DNA from: Pseudomonadota bacterium
Lineage (GTDB): Bacteria; Pseudomonadota; Alphaproteobacteria; UBA2136; JAPKEQ01
Direction of reading: 5' to 3'
Assembly: GCA_036141575.1 (NCBI GenBank)
Contig: JAYZXF010000011.1
Coordinates: forward strand, 205,021-269,020
Length of the DNA: 64,000 bases
Both the position numbers and the translations under genes were made by a program. Positions 22,268-30,985 of the stretch are shown one piece after another. The notes below the pieces were generated by a model, which saw only the letters and a list, made by a program, of their open reading frames with translations, was not told where the DNA came from and did not search any database. Position 1 is the first letter of the stretch; each line of letters opens with the position of its first letter.

Positions 22268-24573
22268 CTGTTTTTAGAGAATGGTTTTTTGCCGTCTTTC
22301 TTGCGGAAGCCTTCTTTCTTTTTAAAGGCTTTATCGCCAAAGCTTTTCTTGCCTTTGCCATACTGTGGACGCTCGCCTCTTGGCTTTTGTTGGTCTGCAA
22401 ACTCTGCAAGAACAAAGGTCAGTTTACCTGTTACCACATTACTTTCAGTGAGCTGAAGCTCGACTTCTTCACCAATTTTAAAGCTGCGTCCAGAGCGTTC
22501 ACCAGCAAGTACGAGTGATTTTTCATGGTAAACATAAAAGTCATCCATAAGCGTACGCGCAGGGACAAGGCCTTCTGCAGCTCCATCTTCAATACTCACA
22601 AAGAAGCCAAATTTCTGAACAGAGGTAATGTGCCCTTTAAAGCCAGTTCCAACTTTATCACCATAAAAGTCAGCAATTAGGCGGTCTTTCACTTCCCATT
22701 CTGCCATTTGGGCTTGGCGCTCAGTAATACTAATGTGTTCAGCTGTTTTGTTGAGTTCTGACTGTTTAAGCGAGTATGTACCCTTACCTGCCAGTTTTAA
22801 ATGCTTCACAAGGCTACGGTGTACCACAAGGTCACTATAACGACGAATCGGTGATGTGAAGTGTGCGTAATGGCTGAGCGCAAGGCCAAAGTGACCAATG
22901 TTTTGCGGGTCATAGCTTGCTTGCATTTGGCTGCGGAGCACCACAGTCATCAGCATTTCGGCTTCATCTTTTTGCTTAATTTGACGAATCACGCTTTCAA
23001 AGTCTTTCGGAACAACGCCAGCGCTTTTTGGTTTAAATGTAATGCCGTACTGATGAAGCGCTTGTTGCAGATTGTCTTTCTTCTCTGTGCTTGGCTCATC
23101 GTGAACACGGTATAGGCAAGGTGCACCAATTTTGCTGAGCGCCATGGCTGTCGCAACATTGGCTGTCACCATAAGCTCTTCAATTAATCGGTGACTATCA
23201 AGCCTGTCTCGCTTTTTAATTTCCGTAACATAGCCTTCATTCATCACAATTTGGCGTTCAGGAACATCTAGATCAATCGCACCACGTTTGCGCTTAGCCT
23301 CAGACAGGGCACGGTAAACACCAACAAGGTTAGAAAGTTCTTCTTTCAGTGGCTCTGTCTTTTCATCAAACTCACCATCGAGGGCTTTTTGCACTTGCTC
23401 GTAAATCAGGCGTGCATGTGAGTGGATAATCGCGCGTGTAAATTTGTAATCTTTCAGTTTACCATCACTACCAATTGTCATATGGCAAGCCATAACAGGA
23501 CGATCCTCAAGTGGGCGAAGTGAGCAAAGGTCATTACTCAAGCGCTCAGGCAGCATTGGTACAACCATATCTGGGAAGTAAACCGAGTTACCACGTTTAA
23601 TGGCTTCCATGTCGAGCGGGCTTTTTTCAGCCACGTAGTGAGCAACATCGGCAATGGCAACAATGACATGGAAATCACCGTTATCAAGCCTCTCTGCCCA
23701 TACGGCATCGTCAAAATCTTTGGCGTCGGCACCGTCAATGGTCACAATTGGAATGTGACGTAGGTCTTCGCGCTCTTTCTCTTCTTCTTCTGTAAGGCCT
23801 GCTTTCAGGCTTTCTGTATATTCCAACACTTCTTCTGGGAACACATGCGGAATGTCATGGTTATTAAGCGCAGCCATACTGTAAAGATGAGATTTTTTCT
23901 CACCAAGAAGTTCGTCAAAATCCGCAATAGGGCGCTTGCCCATTTGGTGAGGCTGAGGCGTTGCTTTAATCACGGCACCATTTTCGAGATCATCTTCTGG
24001 TGCGCCTTCAAGTGAGAAAATAAGGCCTTGGTGCTCTTTGCTAATTGGGCTGAACGTTGCAAATTTTCCGCGTTTTTCATAGATACCAACCAGTGCATGT
24101 GCACCGCTCTTTTCACGCTTTTGAACAACTTTAGCACTAAACTCACCTTTAGATGTTTCAGTGAGAACCACTTGTGCACGGTCACCTACATCTAGAGTGC
24201 TGTCGTCTGTAATGATGAGGGGGTAACGGCCCTGAAGTTTAGGGTTTGCTGTATTGCAGTACAGTTCGCCCTCATCTGTGAGGCCGGCCACAATCACTTC
24301 AATAATACGAGGCTTGCCTTTAGTAGACGTTTTATCTTCTAAATCAGGTAGGGAGATCGCATTACGGTTTGGCATTGTGATCTGGCCATTTTTAGCCATG
24401 TTATTGAGTAGAATTTTAAGATCTCTACGTGGCGCTTCACCTTTAATACCAATCATTTTGGCAAGGTCTCGCTTAGAGATGACAGTGCCTGCGCGCCCTA
24501 GAGCTTCGAGTACCGCTTCCGAAGTGATTTTCGTGACGCGACGTTTAGGCTTTCTTTGCACAGGCGTATTCAT
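22252..24573 (-). CDS. rnr: Ribonuclease R
   Basis: A 773-residue 3'-5' exoribonuclease of the RNase II/R family that degrades structured RNA. Domain order: N-terminal winged-helix-like region (MIGIKGEAPRRDLKILL), cold-shock domains, the RNB catalytic domain with IDGADAKDFDDAVWAE (metal-binding aspartates) and VAIADVAHYV, then an S1 domain (GTGFKGHITSVQKFGFFVSIE). The protein ends in a Lys/Gly/Phe-rich basic tail (about 735-773), as usual for RNase R. It follows topA by 21 nt in the same direction. Confidence 0.96.
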   Translation of the reverse strand: MNTPVQRKPKRRVTKITSEAVLEALGRAGTVISKRDLAKMIGIKGEAPRRDLKILLNNMAKNGQITMPNRNAISLPDLEDKTSTKGKPRIIEVIVAGLTDEGELYCNTANPKLQGRYPLIITDDSTLDVGDRAQVVLTETSKGEFSAKVVQKREKSGAHALVGIYEKRGKFATFSPISKEHQGLIFSLEGAPEDDLENGAVIKATPQPHQMGKRPIADFDELLGEKKSHLYSMAALNNHDIPHVFPEEVLEYTESLKAGLTEEEEKEREDLRHIPIVTIDGADAKDFDDAVWAERLDNGDFHVIVAIADVAHYVAEKSPLDMEAIKRGNSVYFPDMVVPMLPERLSNDLCSLRPLEDRPVMACHMTIGSDGKLKDYKFTRAIIHSHARLIYEQVQKALDGEFDEKTEPLKEELSNLVGVYRALSEAKRKRGAIDLDVPERQIVMNEGYVTEIKKRDRLDSHRLIEELMVTANVATAMALSKIGAPCLYRVHDEPSTEKKDNLQQALHQYGITFKPKSAGVVPKDFESVIRQIKQKDEAEMLMTVVLRSQMQASYDPQNIGHFGLALSHYAHFTSPIRRYSDLVVHRSLVKHLKLAGKGTYSLKQSELNKTAEHISITERQAQMAEWEVKDRLIADFYGDKVGTGFKGHITSVQKFGFFVSIEDGAAEGLVPARTLMDDFYVYHEKSLVLAGERSGRSFKIGEEVELQLTESNVVTGKLTFVLAEFADQQKPRGERPQYGKGKKSFGDKAFKKKEGFRKKDGKKPFSKNRKRAK

Positions 24574-24594
24574 ATCTGTCCTATCTCAGCGTTG

Positions 24595-26844
24595 TTACGC
24601 TGATTTTTTAGCTTTTGCAGCTGTTTTCTTTGGTGCAGCCTTTTTGGTTGCAGCTTTCTTTTTCGGAGCTGCTTTTTTAGCTGTTGCCGTTTTCTTTTCT
24701 GCCTTTGGTTTGCGCTTGGCACGCTCAGGAAGAGGTGGGTCTGCCCATTCACAGTTCGGGCAAACAATATGTGTGCCAGTCGCTTTGAGCGTCTTTTCTG
24801 TAAGGATTGGCCACTTACAGTTATCCTGAGGGCAAGTCTTTTCAATTGGTTTATCCCAAAGGGCGTAGTTACATTTCGGCCATCCGCCACACCCGTAGAA
24901 GATTTTACCTCTGCGAGATTTCTTCTCCATAATGTTCGCACTCTTACAAGATGGGCATTGGATACCTGTATCTTTTGGCTCTTCTTTCGGGCCGTCGCTC
25001 TCTTTCTTCTCAATGTATTTACATTCAGGGTAGCGGTTACAGCCTTTGAACTTACCGTAGCGACCAAGACGGTAAACAAGTTCACCTTCTTTACACTCAG
25101 GGCAGGTCTCACCTGTGCCTTCAGTGGTAATGTCGCTCTTCTTTACAGATTCAATTTTGTCATCCACGCGGTCTTTGAATGGCTGCCAGAAATCTTTCAT
25201 CACTGGAATCCAGTCTTTCTCACCACGTGAAATTTCATCCAGCGTGTTTTCAAGGTTCGCTGTGAAATCGTAATCAACATATGTATCAAAGTGTTGAGTG
25301 AGGAATTTATTTACAACCTTACCCACATCTTCTGGCATGAAGCGGCGCTTCTCTTGCTTCACATAGCCACGATCTTGAATCACGCCAATAATGCTGGCAT
25401 ATGTTGATGGACGACCAATGCTGCGTTCTTCAAGAGACTTTACAAGTGTTGCTTCACTGTAGCGTGGTGGAGGTTCTGTGAAGTGCTGGTGCGGCTCAAT
25501 CTGAGATGTTGTCATCTTCTCTCCATCGTTCATTGATGGGAGGAGCTTCTCATCATCGTCGCTTGCTTTATCGTCGTCACGACCTTCAATGTACACTTTC
25601 ATGAAACCATCAAAGGCAACAATAGAGCCGTTAGCAGCAAAGGCATGTTTGCCATCTGCAGATGTAATAAGTACGCGTGTTTGGTCAAGGATAGCCTTTT
25701 CCATTTGAGACGCCATAGTACGCTTCCAAATCAGAGAGTAGAGCTTCTTGCCATCCTCGTCTGAAATGCGTAGATCCGCAGGCGTGACACCTGGGTTGGT
25801 TGGACGAATAGCTTCGTGGGCTTCTTGAGCATTCTGGCTCTTTGTTTTAAACATGTTTGGTGAAGATGGAACGTACTCGTTACCGTACTGCTTACCAATT
25901 TGAGCGCGTAGTGCTTGGACAGCATCTGGCGCAAGGGCCACGCTATCTGTACGCATATAAGTAATAAGGCCGGCTTCATAAAGCTTTTGTGCAGCGCCCA
26001 TTGTGCGGCGTGCGCCAAAGCCCATCTTGCGGCTGGCTTCCATTTGAAGTGTAGACGTCATAAATGGTGCGCCAGGGCTACGACGTGTTTTCTTCTTCGT
26101 AATATCTGTAACGCTGTAGGTGCCAGCTTCTAGCGCTTTAACGGCAGCTGTTGCGTCTGCTTCATTTGTAATGCTGAATTTTTCAAGCTTGTCACCGTTT
26201 AGAGTGACAAGGCGAGAGGACACCTTCTTCTGCTGCTCTGTCATAAACTCAGCAGTGATGCTCCAGTATTCTTCAGCTTTAAAGGCTTCAATTTCTGCTT
26301 CACGCTCACAAATCAGGCGAAGTGCAACACTCTGTACACGTCCAGCAGAAAGGCCTGGGCGTACTTTGCGCCATAGAACAGGAGAAAGGTTAAAACCTAC
26401 AAGGTAGTCAAGTGCACGACGAGCCTGCTGAGAGTTTACCATGCTCATATCAAGCTCACGTGGGTTAGCAACAGCTTCTGTGATGGCTGTCTTTGTAATC
26501 TGGTTAAATGTCACGCGGTGAACTGTTTTCTCGGCAAGTTTTACGCGGCGGCGTTTCAGCTCTTCAAGTACGTGCCAACTGATCGCTTCTCCTTCGCGGT
26601 CCATATCGGTTGCGAGATAGATGGTGTCTGAATCTTTAGCGGCACTCACAATATCTTTAATATGCTTTTCGCTTCCCGTGCTGACTTTGTAGTTCATCTC
26701 AAAATCTTTTTCAGGGTCTACGCTACCATCTTTACTTGGAAGGTCACGGATGTGACCGTATGAGGCGAGAACTTTAAAGTCCTTACCAAGGTATTTGTTG
26801 ATGGTTTTTGCTTTAGCCGGTGACTCTACAATAAGTAATTTCAT
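24595..26844 (-). CDS. topA: DNA topoisomerase I
   Basis: A type IA topoisomerase that relaxes negative supercoils, 749 residues. Toprim domain: MKLLIVESPAKAKTI and LATDMDREGEAISWH. Active-site tyrosine in ITYMRTDSVA. Other landmarks: SAGRVQS and EAHEAIRPT. Three C-terminal zinc-ribbon repeats follow (CPEC..C..C, CPSC..C..C, CPQDNC...CPNC). It ends with a Lys/Ala-rich tail (KKAAPKKKAATKKAAPKK). It is shorter than many alphaproteobacterial TopA proteins, which have more C-terminal repeats. A 200-nt leader region lies upstream. Confidence 0.97.
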   Translation of the reverse strand: MKLLIVESPAKAKTINKYLGKDFKVLASYGHIRDLPSKDGSVDPEKDFEMNYKVSTGSEKHIKDIVSAAKDSDTIYLATDMDREGEAISWHVLEELKRRRVKLAEKTVHRVTFNQITKTAITEAVANPRELDMSMVNSQQARRALDYLVGFNLSPVLWRKVRPGLSAGRVQSVALRLICEREAEIEAFKAEEYWSITAEFMTEQQKKVSSRLVTLNGDKLEKFSITNEADATAAVKALEAGTYSVTDITKKKTRRSPGAPFMTSTLQMEASRKMGFGARRTMGAAQKLYEAGLITYMRTDSVALAPDAVQALRAQIGKQYGNEYVPSSPNMFKTKSQNAQEAHEAIRPTNPGVTPADLRISDEDGKKLYSLIWKRTMASQMEKAILDQTRVLITSADGKHAFAANGSIVAFDGFMKVYIEGRDDDKASDDDEKLLPSMNDGEKMTTSQIEPHQHFTEPPPRYSEATLVKSLEERSIGRPSTYASIIGVIQDRGYVKQEKRRFMPEDVGKVVNKFLTQHFDTYVDYDFTANLENTLDEISRGEKDWIPVMKDFWQPFKDRVDDKIESVKKSDITTEGTGETCPECKEGELVYRLGRYGKFKGCNRYPECKYIEKKESDGPKEEPKDTGIQCPSCKSANIMEKKSRRGKIFYGCGGWPKCNYALWDKPIEKTCPQDNCKWPILTEKTLKATGTHIVCPNCEWADPPLPERAKRKPKAEKKTATAKKAAPKKKAATKKAAPKKTAAKAKKSA

Positions 26845-26903
26845 GAATTATCCGTAAATCTCTCTCGTTCTTCTCGTGCGCCAAAAAATCACTTTGCAGC
26901 GCT

Positions 26904-26925
26904 TATGTACAGAAAAAAGTACATA
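26904..26925 (-). repeat. Inverted repeat in the topA leader
   Basis: TATGTAC and GTACATA form a 7-bp stem around an 8-nt loop, about 60-80 nt upstream of the topA start codon. It might be a leader hairpin or an operator. Confidence 0.45.
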
Positions 26926-26986
26926 TTTTTCTTCATATCTCGTCATTTAATGTGCTTTTCCCTCTAAAGGTAATAAGCCCTTTTAA

Positions 26987-27015
26987 GGATTAGGGAGGTT
27001 GAGCTTATGTGTCAA
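26987..27015 (-). promoter_or_regulatory. Candidate topA promoter
   Basis: On the minus strand TTGACA, 17 nt and TAATCC. The leader would be about 135 nt and include the 7-bp inverted repeat. Confidence 0.45.
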
Positions 27016-27047
27016 TGGGTAAAATCACGCCCCCGCGTTTTTCACCT

Positions 27048-28145
27048 TTAAGATGTGACTTTCATTACCGAGTTTGGTCCATGGCGAGTCACTTCACCTT
27101 GCAGCTCTAGCATGGCAATGGCTGTACTTACGTTGATAAAGTCTGCACCAGTTTGCTCACAGAGCTCACCAATCAGAGTTGGTGTATTGGTGAGAAGCTC
27201 TAAGATTTGCCCCTCTAAAGAGAGTGGAGCTTGAGGTGTGGAGTTTTCTTCTCTCTCGTTAAAAAGGCTCATTTCCTCCTGAGCTGTTTTTTGTGGCTCT
27301 TGTTTGTGGAAGTAAAGGGCATCACTTGGTTTTTCTAACCAGTAGGCTCCTTGTTGAAGAAGATGGTTAGGCCCTGCTGAACGTGGATCTGTTGGATGGC
27401 CCGGTACAGCAAAGACATCCCTACCTTGCTCTAGAGCAAGTTTAGCGGTGATCAGAGAGCCTGACTTAATGGTGCACTCTGTAACGCACAATGTTTGAGA
27501 GAGACCTGAAACAATACGGTTCCTACGTGGAAAGAGGGGGGCGATATGCTCTGTATATGGCGGCATCTCACTGATGAGAAGTCCATCATTTGTAACAATA
27601 TCTTCCGCAAGTTTTGTATGTTCTGGTGGGTAAATTTTACCAAGTCCACCAGCAAGAACAGCAATGGTACGCCCCTGTGTGGTGAGGGCGCCTTTATGCG
27701 CAGAAGCATCGATACCGCGAGCAAGTCCGCTGACTGTGCAGTACCCCTCTTGACCAATGTAGCGTGCAAGTTTTTCAGTAAACTTAAGGTTATTCATAGA
27801 TGCGTTTCTTGTACCAACAATGCTGATACACTCAGACTGGAGAAGGTTGATATTCCCTTTAAGGTAAAGCACGTGTGGTGCATCTGGAATATTCTTTAAA
27901 GCTGCTGGGTAATCAGGGCTATCTATAAAGAGAAGGTCAATATTGTTCTTTGCACAGTCTTCTAGCACCTTTTCAACGGTCTGCTCAGTTGCGGCAGAAA
28001 TGGTTTTGAGTTTTGAAGCTTGGACTGCACTCAGGGCGCTTGCATAGGTTTGGTATTTTTCAAGGCCTTTATTCATGCGCACAGGACCAATGCCATCACT
28101 GAGAGATAGCTGGAGGCATGCGCGTTGTTCGGCTGTGAACTGCAT
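27048..28145 (-). CDS. dprA: DNA processing protein DprA
   Basis: DprA loads RecA onto incoming single-stranded DNA in natural transformation. The Rossmann-like core is present: SIVGTRNAS, SGLARGIDASAHKGAL and TIAVLAGGLGKIYPPEH. A C-terminal winged-helix domain (DML1-like) covers about 310-365. The 365-residue length is typical. Its ATG overlaps the stop of the upstream PlsY-like gene (TAATG), so the two are coupled. The plsY-dprA-topA order is common in alphaproteobacteria. Confidence 0.95.
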   Translation of the reverse strand: MQFTAEQRACLQLSLSDGIGPVRMNKGLEKYQTYASALSAVQASKLKTISAATEQTVEKVLEDCAKNNIDLLFIDSPDYPAALKNIPDAPHVLYLKGNINLLQSECISIVGTRNASMNNLKFTEKLARYIGQEGYCTVSGLARGIDASAHKGALTTQGRTIAVLAGGLGKIYPPEHTKLAEDIVTNDGLLISEMPPYTEHIAPLFPRRNRIVSGLSQTLCVTECTIKSGSLITAKLALEQGRDVFAVPGHPTDPRSAGPNHLLQQGAYWLEKPSDALYFHKQEPQKTAQEEMSLFNEREENSTPQAPLSLEGQILELLTNTPTLIGELCEQTGADFINVSTAIAMLELQGEVTRHGPNSVMKVTS

Positions 28146-28684
28146 TAAGCTGTAATAAGTTCGTTTTTATGCATGCCCAGCATCATGAGGGCGATTGCCA
28201 GTGAGATCAAGCCTGTTGCGGTAGAAACTGTGATGGTAAGCCAAATAGGCGCAAAGATAAAAAGGGCAAGCGCAGCAATTTTAAAGCTTACAGGTTTGAA
28301 AATGAAGGCACCTATGAAGAGTAGAAGGGGAATCCACGCTGATGTGCTGTGTCCGACAATGTAAGCAAGGAGTGGGATAAGACTAAGCTGTGTTTGGAAT
28401 GGTCTTGGAGATTGAATCTGGCAACCCAGCACAAAACCAATATGGCTTGCATGAACAGGAAGGAAGTTAAAAATAAGCAGACTGTAAAAGAGCTGGGCAC
28501 CCATAACAATGTAAGCGCTTTTCTTTTCACCAATATCCAATAGTGTTTGAGGCATAAGTTTGAGTGGAAGTGTTGTCGGGCTTTTTAAATGAGCGGTTCT
28601 GAGTGCCATAAGTCCAACAGGAAGGAGACCAGCCACAAGGCCTAAAAATCCATATAATAACCAGCTGAGTACACTTTCCATCAA
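28145..28684 (-). CDS. Multi-pass membrane protein at the plsY position, PlsY-like but lacking catalytic motifs
   Basis: A 179-residue protein with five or so hydrophobic segments. Position (directly before dprA) and outline (GLVAGLLPVGLMALRT like the first PlsY helix) suggest descent from acyl-phosphate glycerol-3-phosphate acyltransferase. However, the diagnostic GSGNIGATN and FKGGKGVAT motifs are absent, so acyltransferase activity is not expected. It could also be an unrelated membrane protein. A true plsY should exist elsewhere if PlsX/Y is the pathway used. Confidence 0.6.
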   Translation of the reverse strand: MMESVLSWLLYGFLGLVAGLLPVGLMALRTAHLKSPTTLPLKLMPQTLLDIGEKKSAYIVMGAQLFYSLLIFNFLPVHASHIGFVLGCQIQSPRPFQTQLSLIPLLAYIVGHSTSAWIPLLLFIGAFIFKPVSFKIAALALFIFAPIWLTITVSTATGLISLAIALMMLGMHKNELITA

Positions 28685-28765
28685 ACTTACTTCTTATTTT
28701 GAAACAGGTTTTGCTCTTCTGTGCTACCATACTTTTTATTCGTAAAACAAGGATATAAAAGAATT

Positions 28766-29056
28766 ATGACAAAAGTAGCACCTCTTTCAGTTGAGCAAGT
28801 TCAAGAGTTTATTTCAGGGCAAGAAGTTTGGGAGTATCGCGACGATGCCTTTTATGGTGCTTTTAAGTTTAAAAATTTTGTAGAGGCCTTTGGTTTTATG
28901 AGTCAGGTGGCCATTGTGGCAGAAAAGCTGAACCATCACCCAGAGTGGGATAATGTTTATAACCGTGTAAACATTAAACTTACAACGCATGATGCAGGTC
29001 ATAAAATTTCAGAGTTAGATATCAAACTCGCAAAACGCATTCTTAAGTTTCTTTAA
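28766..29056 (+). CDS. Pterin-4a-carbinolamine dehydratase family protein
   Basis: A 96-residue protein of the PCD/DCoH family, which recycles tetrahydrobiopterin-type cofactors. The signature [22 protein letters not shown] contains the conserved His-His and the later His-Asp. The start at 28766 is preferred over an upstream alternative start at 28721 because it gives the usual family N-terminus. No phenylalanine hydroxylase is nearby, so the physiological pterin is unclear. Confidence 0.9.
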   Translation: MTKVAPLSVEQVQEFISGQEVWEYRDDAFYGAFKFKNFVEAFGFMSQVAIVAEKLNHHPEWDNVYNRVNIKLTTHDAGHKISELDIKLAKRILKFL

Positions 29057-29070
29057 GCTATAAACGTAGA

Positions 29071-29097
29071 AAAGACCGCATAAAGCGGTCTTTCCTT
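29071..29097. terminator. Terminator after the pterin dehydratase gene
   Basis: AAAGACCGC / GCGGTCTTT with loop ATAAA, followed by CCTTTT. It lies between convergent genes. Confidence 0.85.
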
Positions 29098-29111
29098 TTA
29101 TCGTTTGAGTC

Positions 29112-29921
29112 TTAGGTCGCCGAAGCTTTACCCGAACCGAATTTTTTCCAGCCCCATTTGCCGACGCCATATACGGCCCAGCCGACAGGACCCAGCATCC
29201 AGCTCCAGTTGACTTTGCGACGCAGGCCGAACTGAGCGAACGGCACGTACATGCAGATCAGCTGAATCAGGCAGATAACGCCAATGCCGATGCCATTCCA
29301 TACCAGGGTGGGGAAGCTGAAGTAGCCGACGTCACCAGTGATGACGTTTGCTTTGCGATCATCATCCAAGGCCTCATAGACTGCGGGGTCGGCAATATAT
29401 TCGTGCAGACGGATGATATTGCTGTTGATGCCACCTTCCAAGAATCGGTTGAAAACAGCCAGGCGCAGGCCAGTTTTGATGACGACAGCTTTGTCGTTTT
29501 CACCACGCGAACCTTGGCGTTGCAGAGCGTTTGCATCACCTTCAACGGTGTTGCTGTCCGGCTTGTAGAACTGCACCGAATCCGTGTTGTACAGCACTTC
29601 ATTGTTGCCGTCAGCCCAGGTGACCGAAACCGACTTCTGCTCGACAAGCTTGCGCTCGCCAATGATGCGGTCGGTCAGCGAACATTTGTGGTTGTTCGTT
29701 TCGACGCAGGGCACGAAGTCATAGGCGGTCAGTTTGCCGGTGTCAGTGACAGTGGCAATATGAACGCCGCTGGCAAAGGTTGTCACGCCGAAGTAGGCGC
29801 GTTGGGCAAAGCCTGACCAAAGGCCAAAGGCGATAACCGCCAAAAGTCCGAAGACAAGGCTGGCACGACCCAGCCATTTACGGCCTTTGCTGGCGATGTT
29901 ATTCACAGTATCGTTGGACAT
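29112..29921 (-). CDS. Unknown membrane protein, GC-richer than its neighbours
   Basis: A 269-residue protein with a membrane segment at about 22-42 and a second hydrophobic region near 205-230 (GIGIGVICLIQLICMYVPF). A shorter one follows near 245-255. Between them lies a domain of about 150 residues with a Cys pair (VPCVETNNHKCSL) that is probably periplasmic. No family recognised. Codons end more often in G/C (GAC, GGC, AAG) than in flanking genes, which suggests acquisition or a different history. Start 29921 has GGAGG 5 nt upstream; an earlier in-frame TTG at 29933 is less likely. Confidence 0.75.
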   Translation of the reverse strand: MSNDTVNNIASKGRKWLGRASLVFGLLAVIAFGLWSGFAQRAYFGVTTFASGVHIATVTDTGKLTAYDFVPCVETNNHKCSLTDRIIGERKLVEQKSVSVTWADGNNEVLYNTDSVQFYKPDSNTVEGDANALQRQGSRGENDKAVVIKTGLRLAVFNRFLEGGINSNIIRLHEYIADPAVYEALDDDRKANVITGDVGYFSFPTLVWNGIGIGVICLIQLICMYVPFAQFGLRRKVNWSWMLGPVGWAVYGVGKWGWKKFGSGKASAT

Positions 29922-29939
29922 GCTGTCCTCCAAAGGTTG

Positions 29940-29954
29940 GCCCCGAATTGGGGC
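29940..29954 (-). repeat. Hairpin in the leader of the GC-richer membrane protein gene
   Basis: GCCCC and GGGGC separated by 5 nt, located about 20 nt upstream of the start codon and within the predicted transcript. Confidence 0.5.
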
Positions 29955-29990
29955 TAGGGAACGTTACGAAAGATCTTTACGATCGACTTA

Positions 29991-30019
29991 TGTATAGGAA
30001 TAGGGAGATGTAATGTCAA
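29991..30019 (-). promoter_or_regulatory. Strong promoter for the GC-richer membrane protein gene
   Basis: On the minus strand TTGACA, 17 nt and TATACA. Predicted leader about 60 nt, containing the GCCCC/GGGGC hairpin. Confidence 0.7.
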
Positions 30020-30054
30020 GGATTGAATACAGTTTTTATGAAAGAAATTGATAT

Positions 30055-30531
30055 TTAAAACATTTTAAATGAAAGCTGGTCGAGGGTGCCTTGTAGAATC
30101 ATTGCGGCAGCAACGCTATCTACTTGAGCTTTCACATCTTTTTTACTGGCGCGTTTTTGGCGGCCTGTACGCTGTTCAAATAGGGCACTTTCAGCGCTTT
30201 TTGTAGTCAGGCGCTCATCCCAAAGTAGGGTTGGGAGTTTAAGCTCACTTGCAAACATATTGGCAAAGGCGATGCATGCATCTGTTTGTGGGCTATGTGA
30301 GCCGTCCATAGAGAGAGGCAGGCCCACTACTGCGCCAACAATATTGTACTCTTTGATAAGGGCTTCAAAATGAACCTTATCCTTGCCCCATTTTTGCCTT
30401 TGCAGCGTTTTGTTTGGTGATGCAATGGTACGAGTGCCATCTGAAATGGCAATACCTATTGTTTTTGCACCAAAATCTAGGCCAATTAAGCGGCCTTTTG
30501 CTGGGAGTTCTTGCGCAGTCTTTACAATCAT
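30055..30531 (-). CDS. ruvX: Holliday junction resolvase-like protein RuvX/YqgF
   Basis: A 158-residue RNase-H-fold protein linked to 16S rRNA 5' maturation and possibly Holliday junction resolution. Motifs: RLIGLDFGAKTIGIAISD with the first catalytic Asp, VVGLPLSMDGS and LWDERLTTKSAE. A putative TATTGT -10 element ends 6 nt before the ATG, so the message may be leaderless. It is divergent from gatC. Confidence 0.93.
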   Translation of the reverse strand: MIVKTAQELPAKGRLIGLDFGAKTIGIAISDGTRTIASPNKTLQRQKWGKDKVHFEALIKEYNIVGAVVGLPLSMDGSHSPQTDACIAFANMFASELKLPTLLWDERLTTKSAESALFEQRTGRQKRASKKDVKAQVDSVAAAMILQGTLDQLSFKMF

Positions 30532-30575
30532 GGTAGGACAATACCAGCTTTTATATAAATTGTGTAAATAATCGA

Positions 30576-30604
30576 TTTAGTTCGCTTCCGGCATCGTTTA
30601 TAAT
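30576..30604 (+). promoter_or_regulatory. Promoter of the gatCAB operon
   Basis: A consensus -10 TATAAT at 30599-30604, 17 nt after a weak -35 (TTTAGT). Leader about 55 nt to the gatC start. Confidence 0.6.
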
Positions 30605-30665
30605 GCCTGCGTTCTTGTATGTAAGAGCAACGAAAAATACTCGAGATGAATATAAGGTGACAAGC

Positions 30666-30956
30666 ATGTCAATTGATCTAAAAACTGTGGATAAACTTGC
30701 GACGTTGAGTCGTTTGTCTTTTGATGAGACTGAAAAACAAAAAATTGCTGATGAGCTAACGAAAATTCTAGAATTTGTATCCCAGTTGCAGGAAGTCAAT
30801 ACCGACGGCGTAGAGCCGATGACAAGTACTGTCGGAAGTGACGTAACACCAGAGCGTGACGACGAGACATTGATTGAACACTCACGTGAAGCATTGCTTT
30901 CTAATGCACCAGCAAGCGAGATGGGCTTCTACGTTGTACCACGTGTTGTTGAATAA
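30666..30956 (+). CDS. gatC: Asp-tRNA(Asn)/Glu-tRNA(Gln) amidotransferase subunit C
   Basis: A 96-residue subunit that stabilises GatA in the amidotransferase making Gln-tRNA(Gln) and Asn-tRNA(Asn). The family pattern is present: VDKLATLSRLSFDETE, ...EILEFVSQLQEV, VEPMTST and a C-terminal FYVVPRVVE. Start 30666 has AAGGTG upstream and is preferred over an upstream alternative at 30603. First gene of gatC-gatA-gatB. Confidence 0.95.
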   Translation: MSIDLKTVDKLATLSRLSFDETEKQKIADELTKILEFVSQLQEVNTDGVEPMTSTVGSDVTPERDDETLIEHSREALLSNAPASEMGFYVVPRVVE

Positions 30957-30985
30957 GAATTTTGTGAAGTAAAGAGACTTAAATT

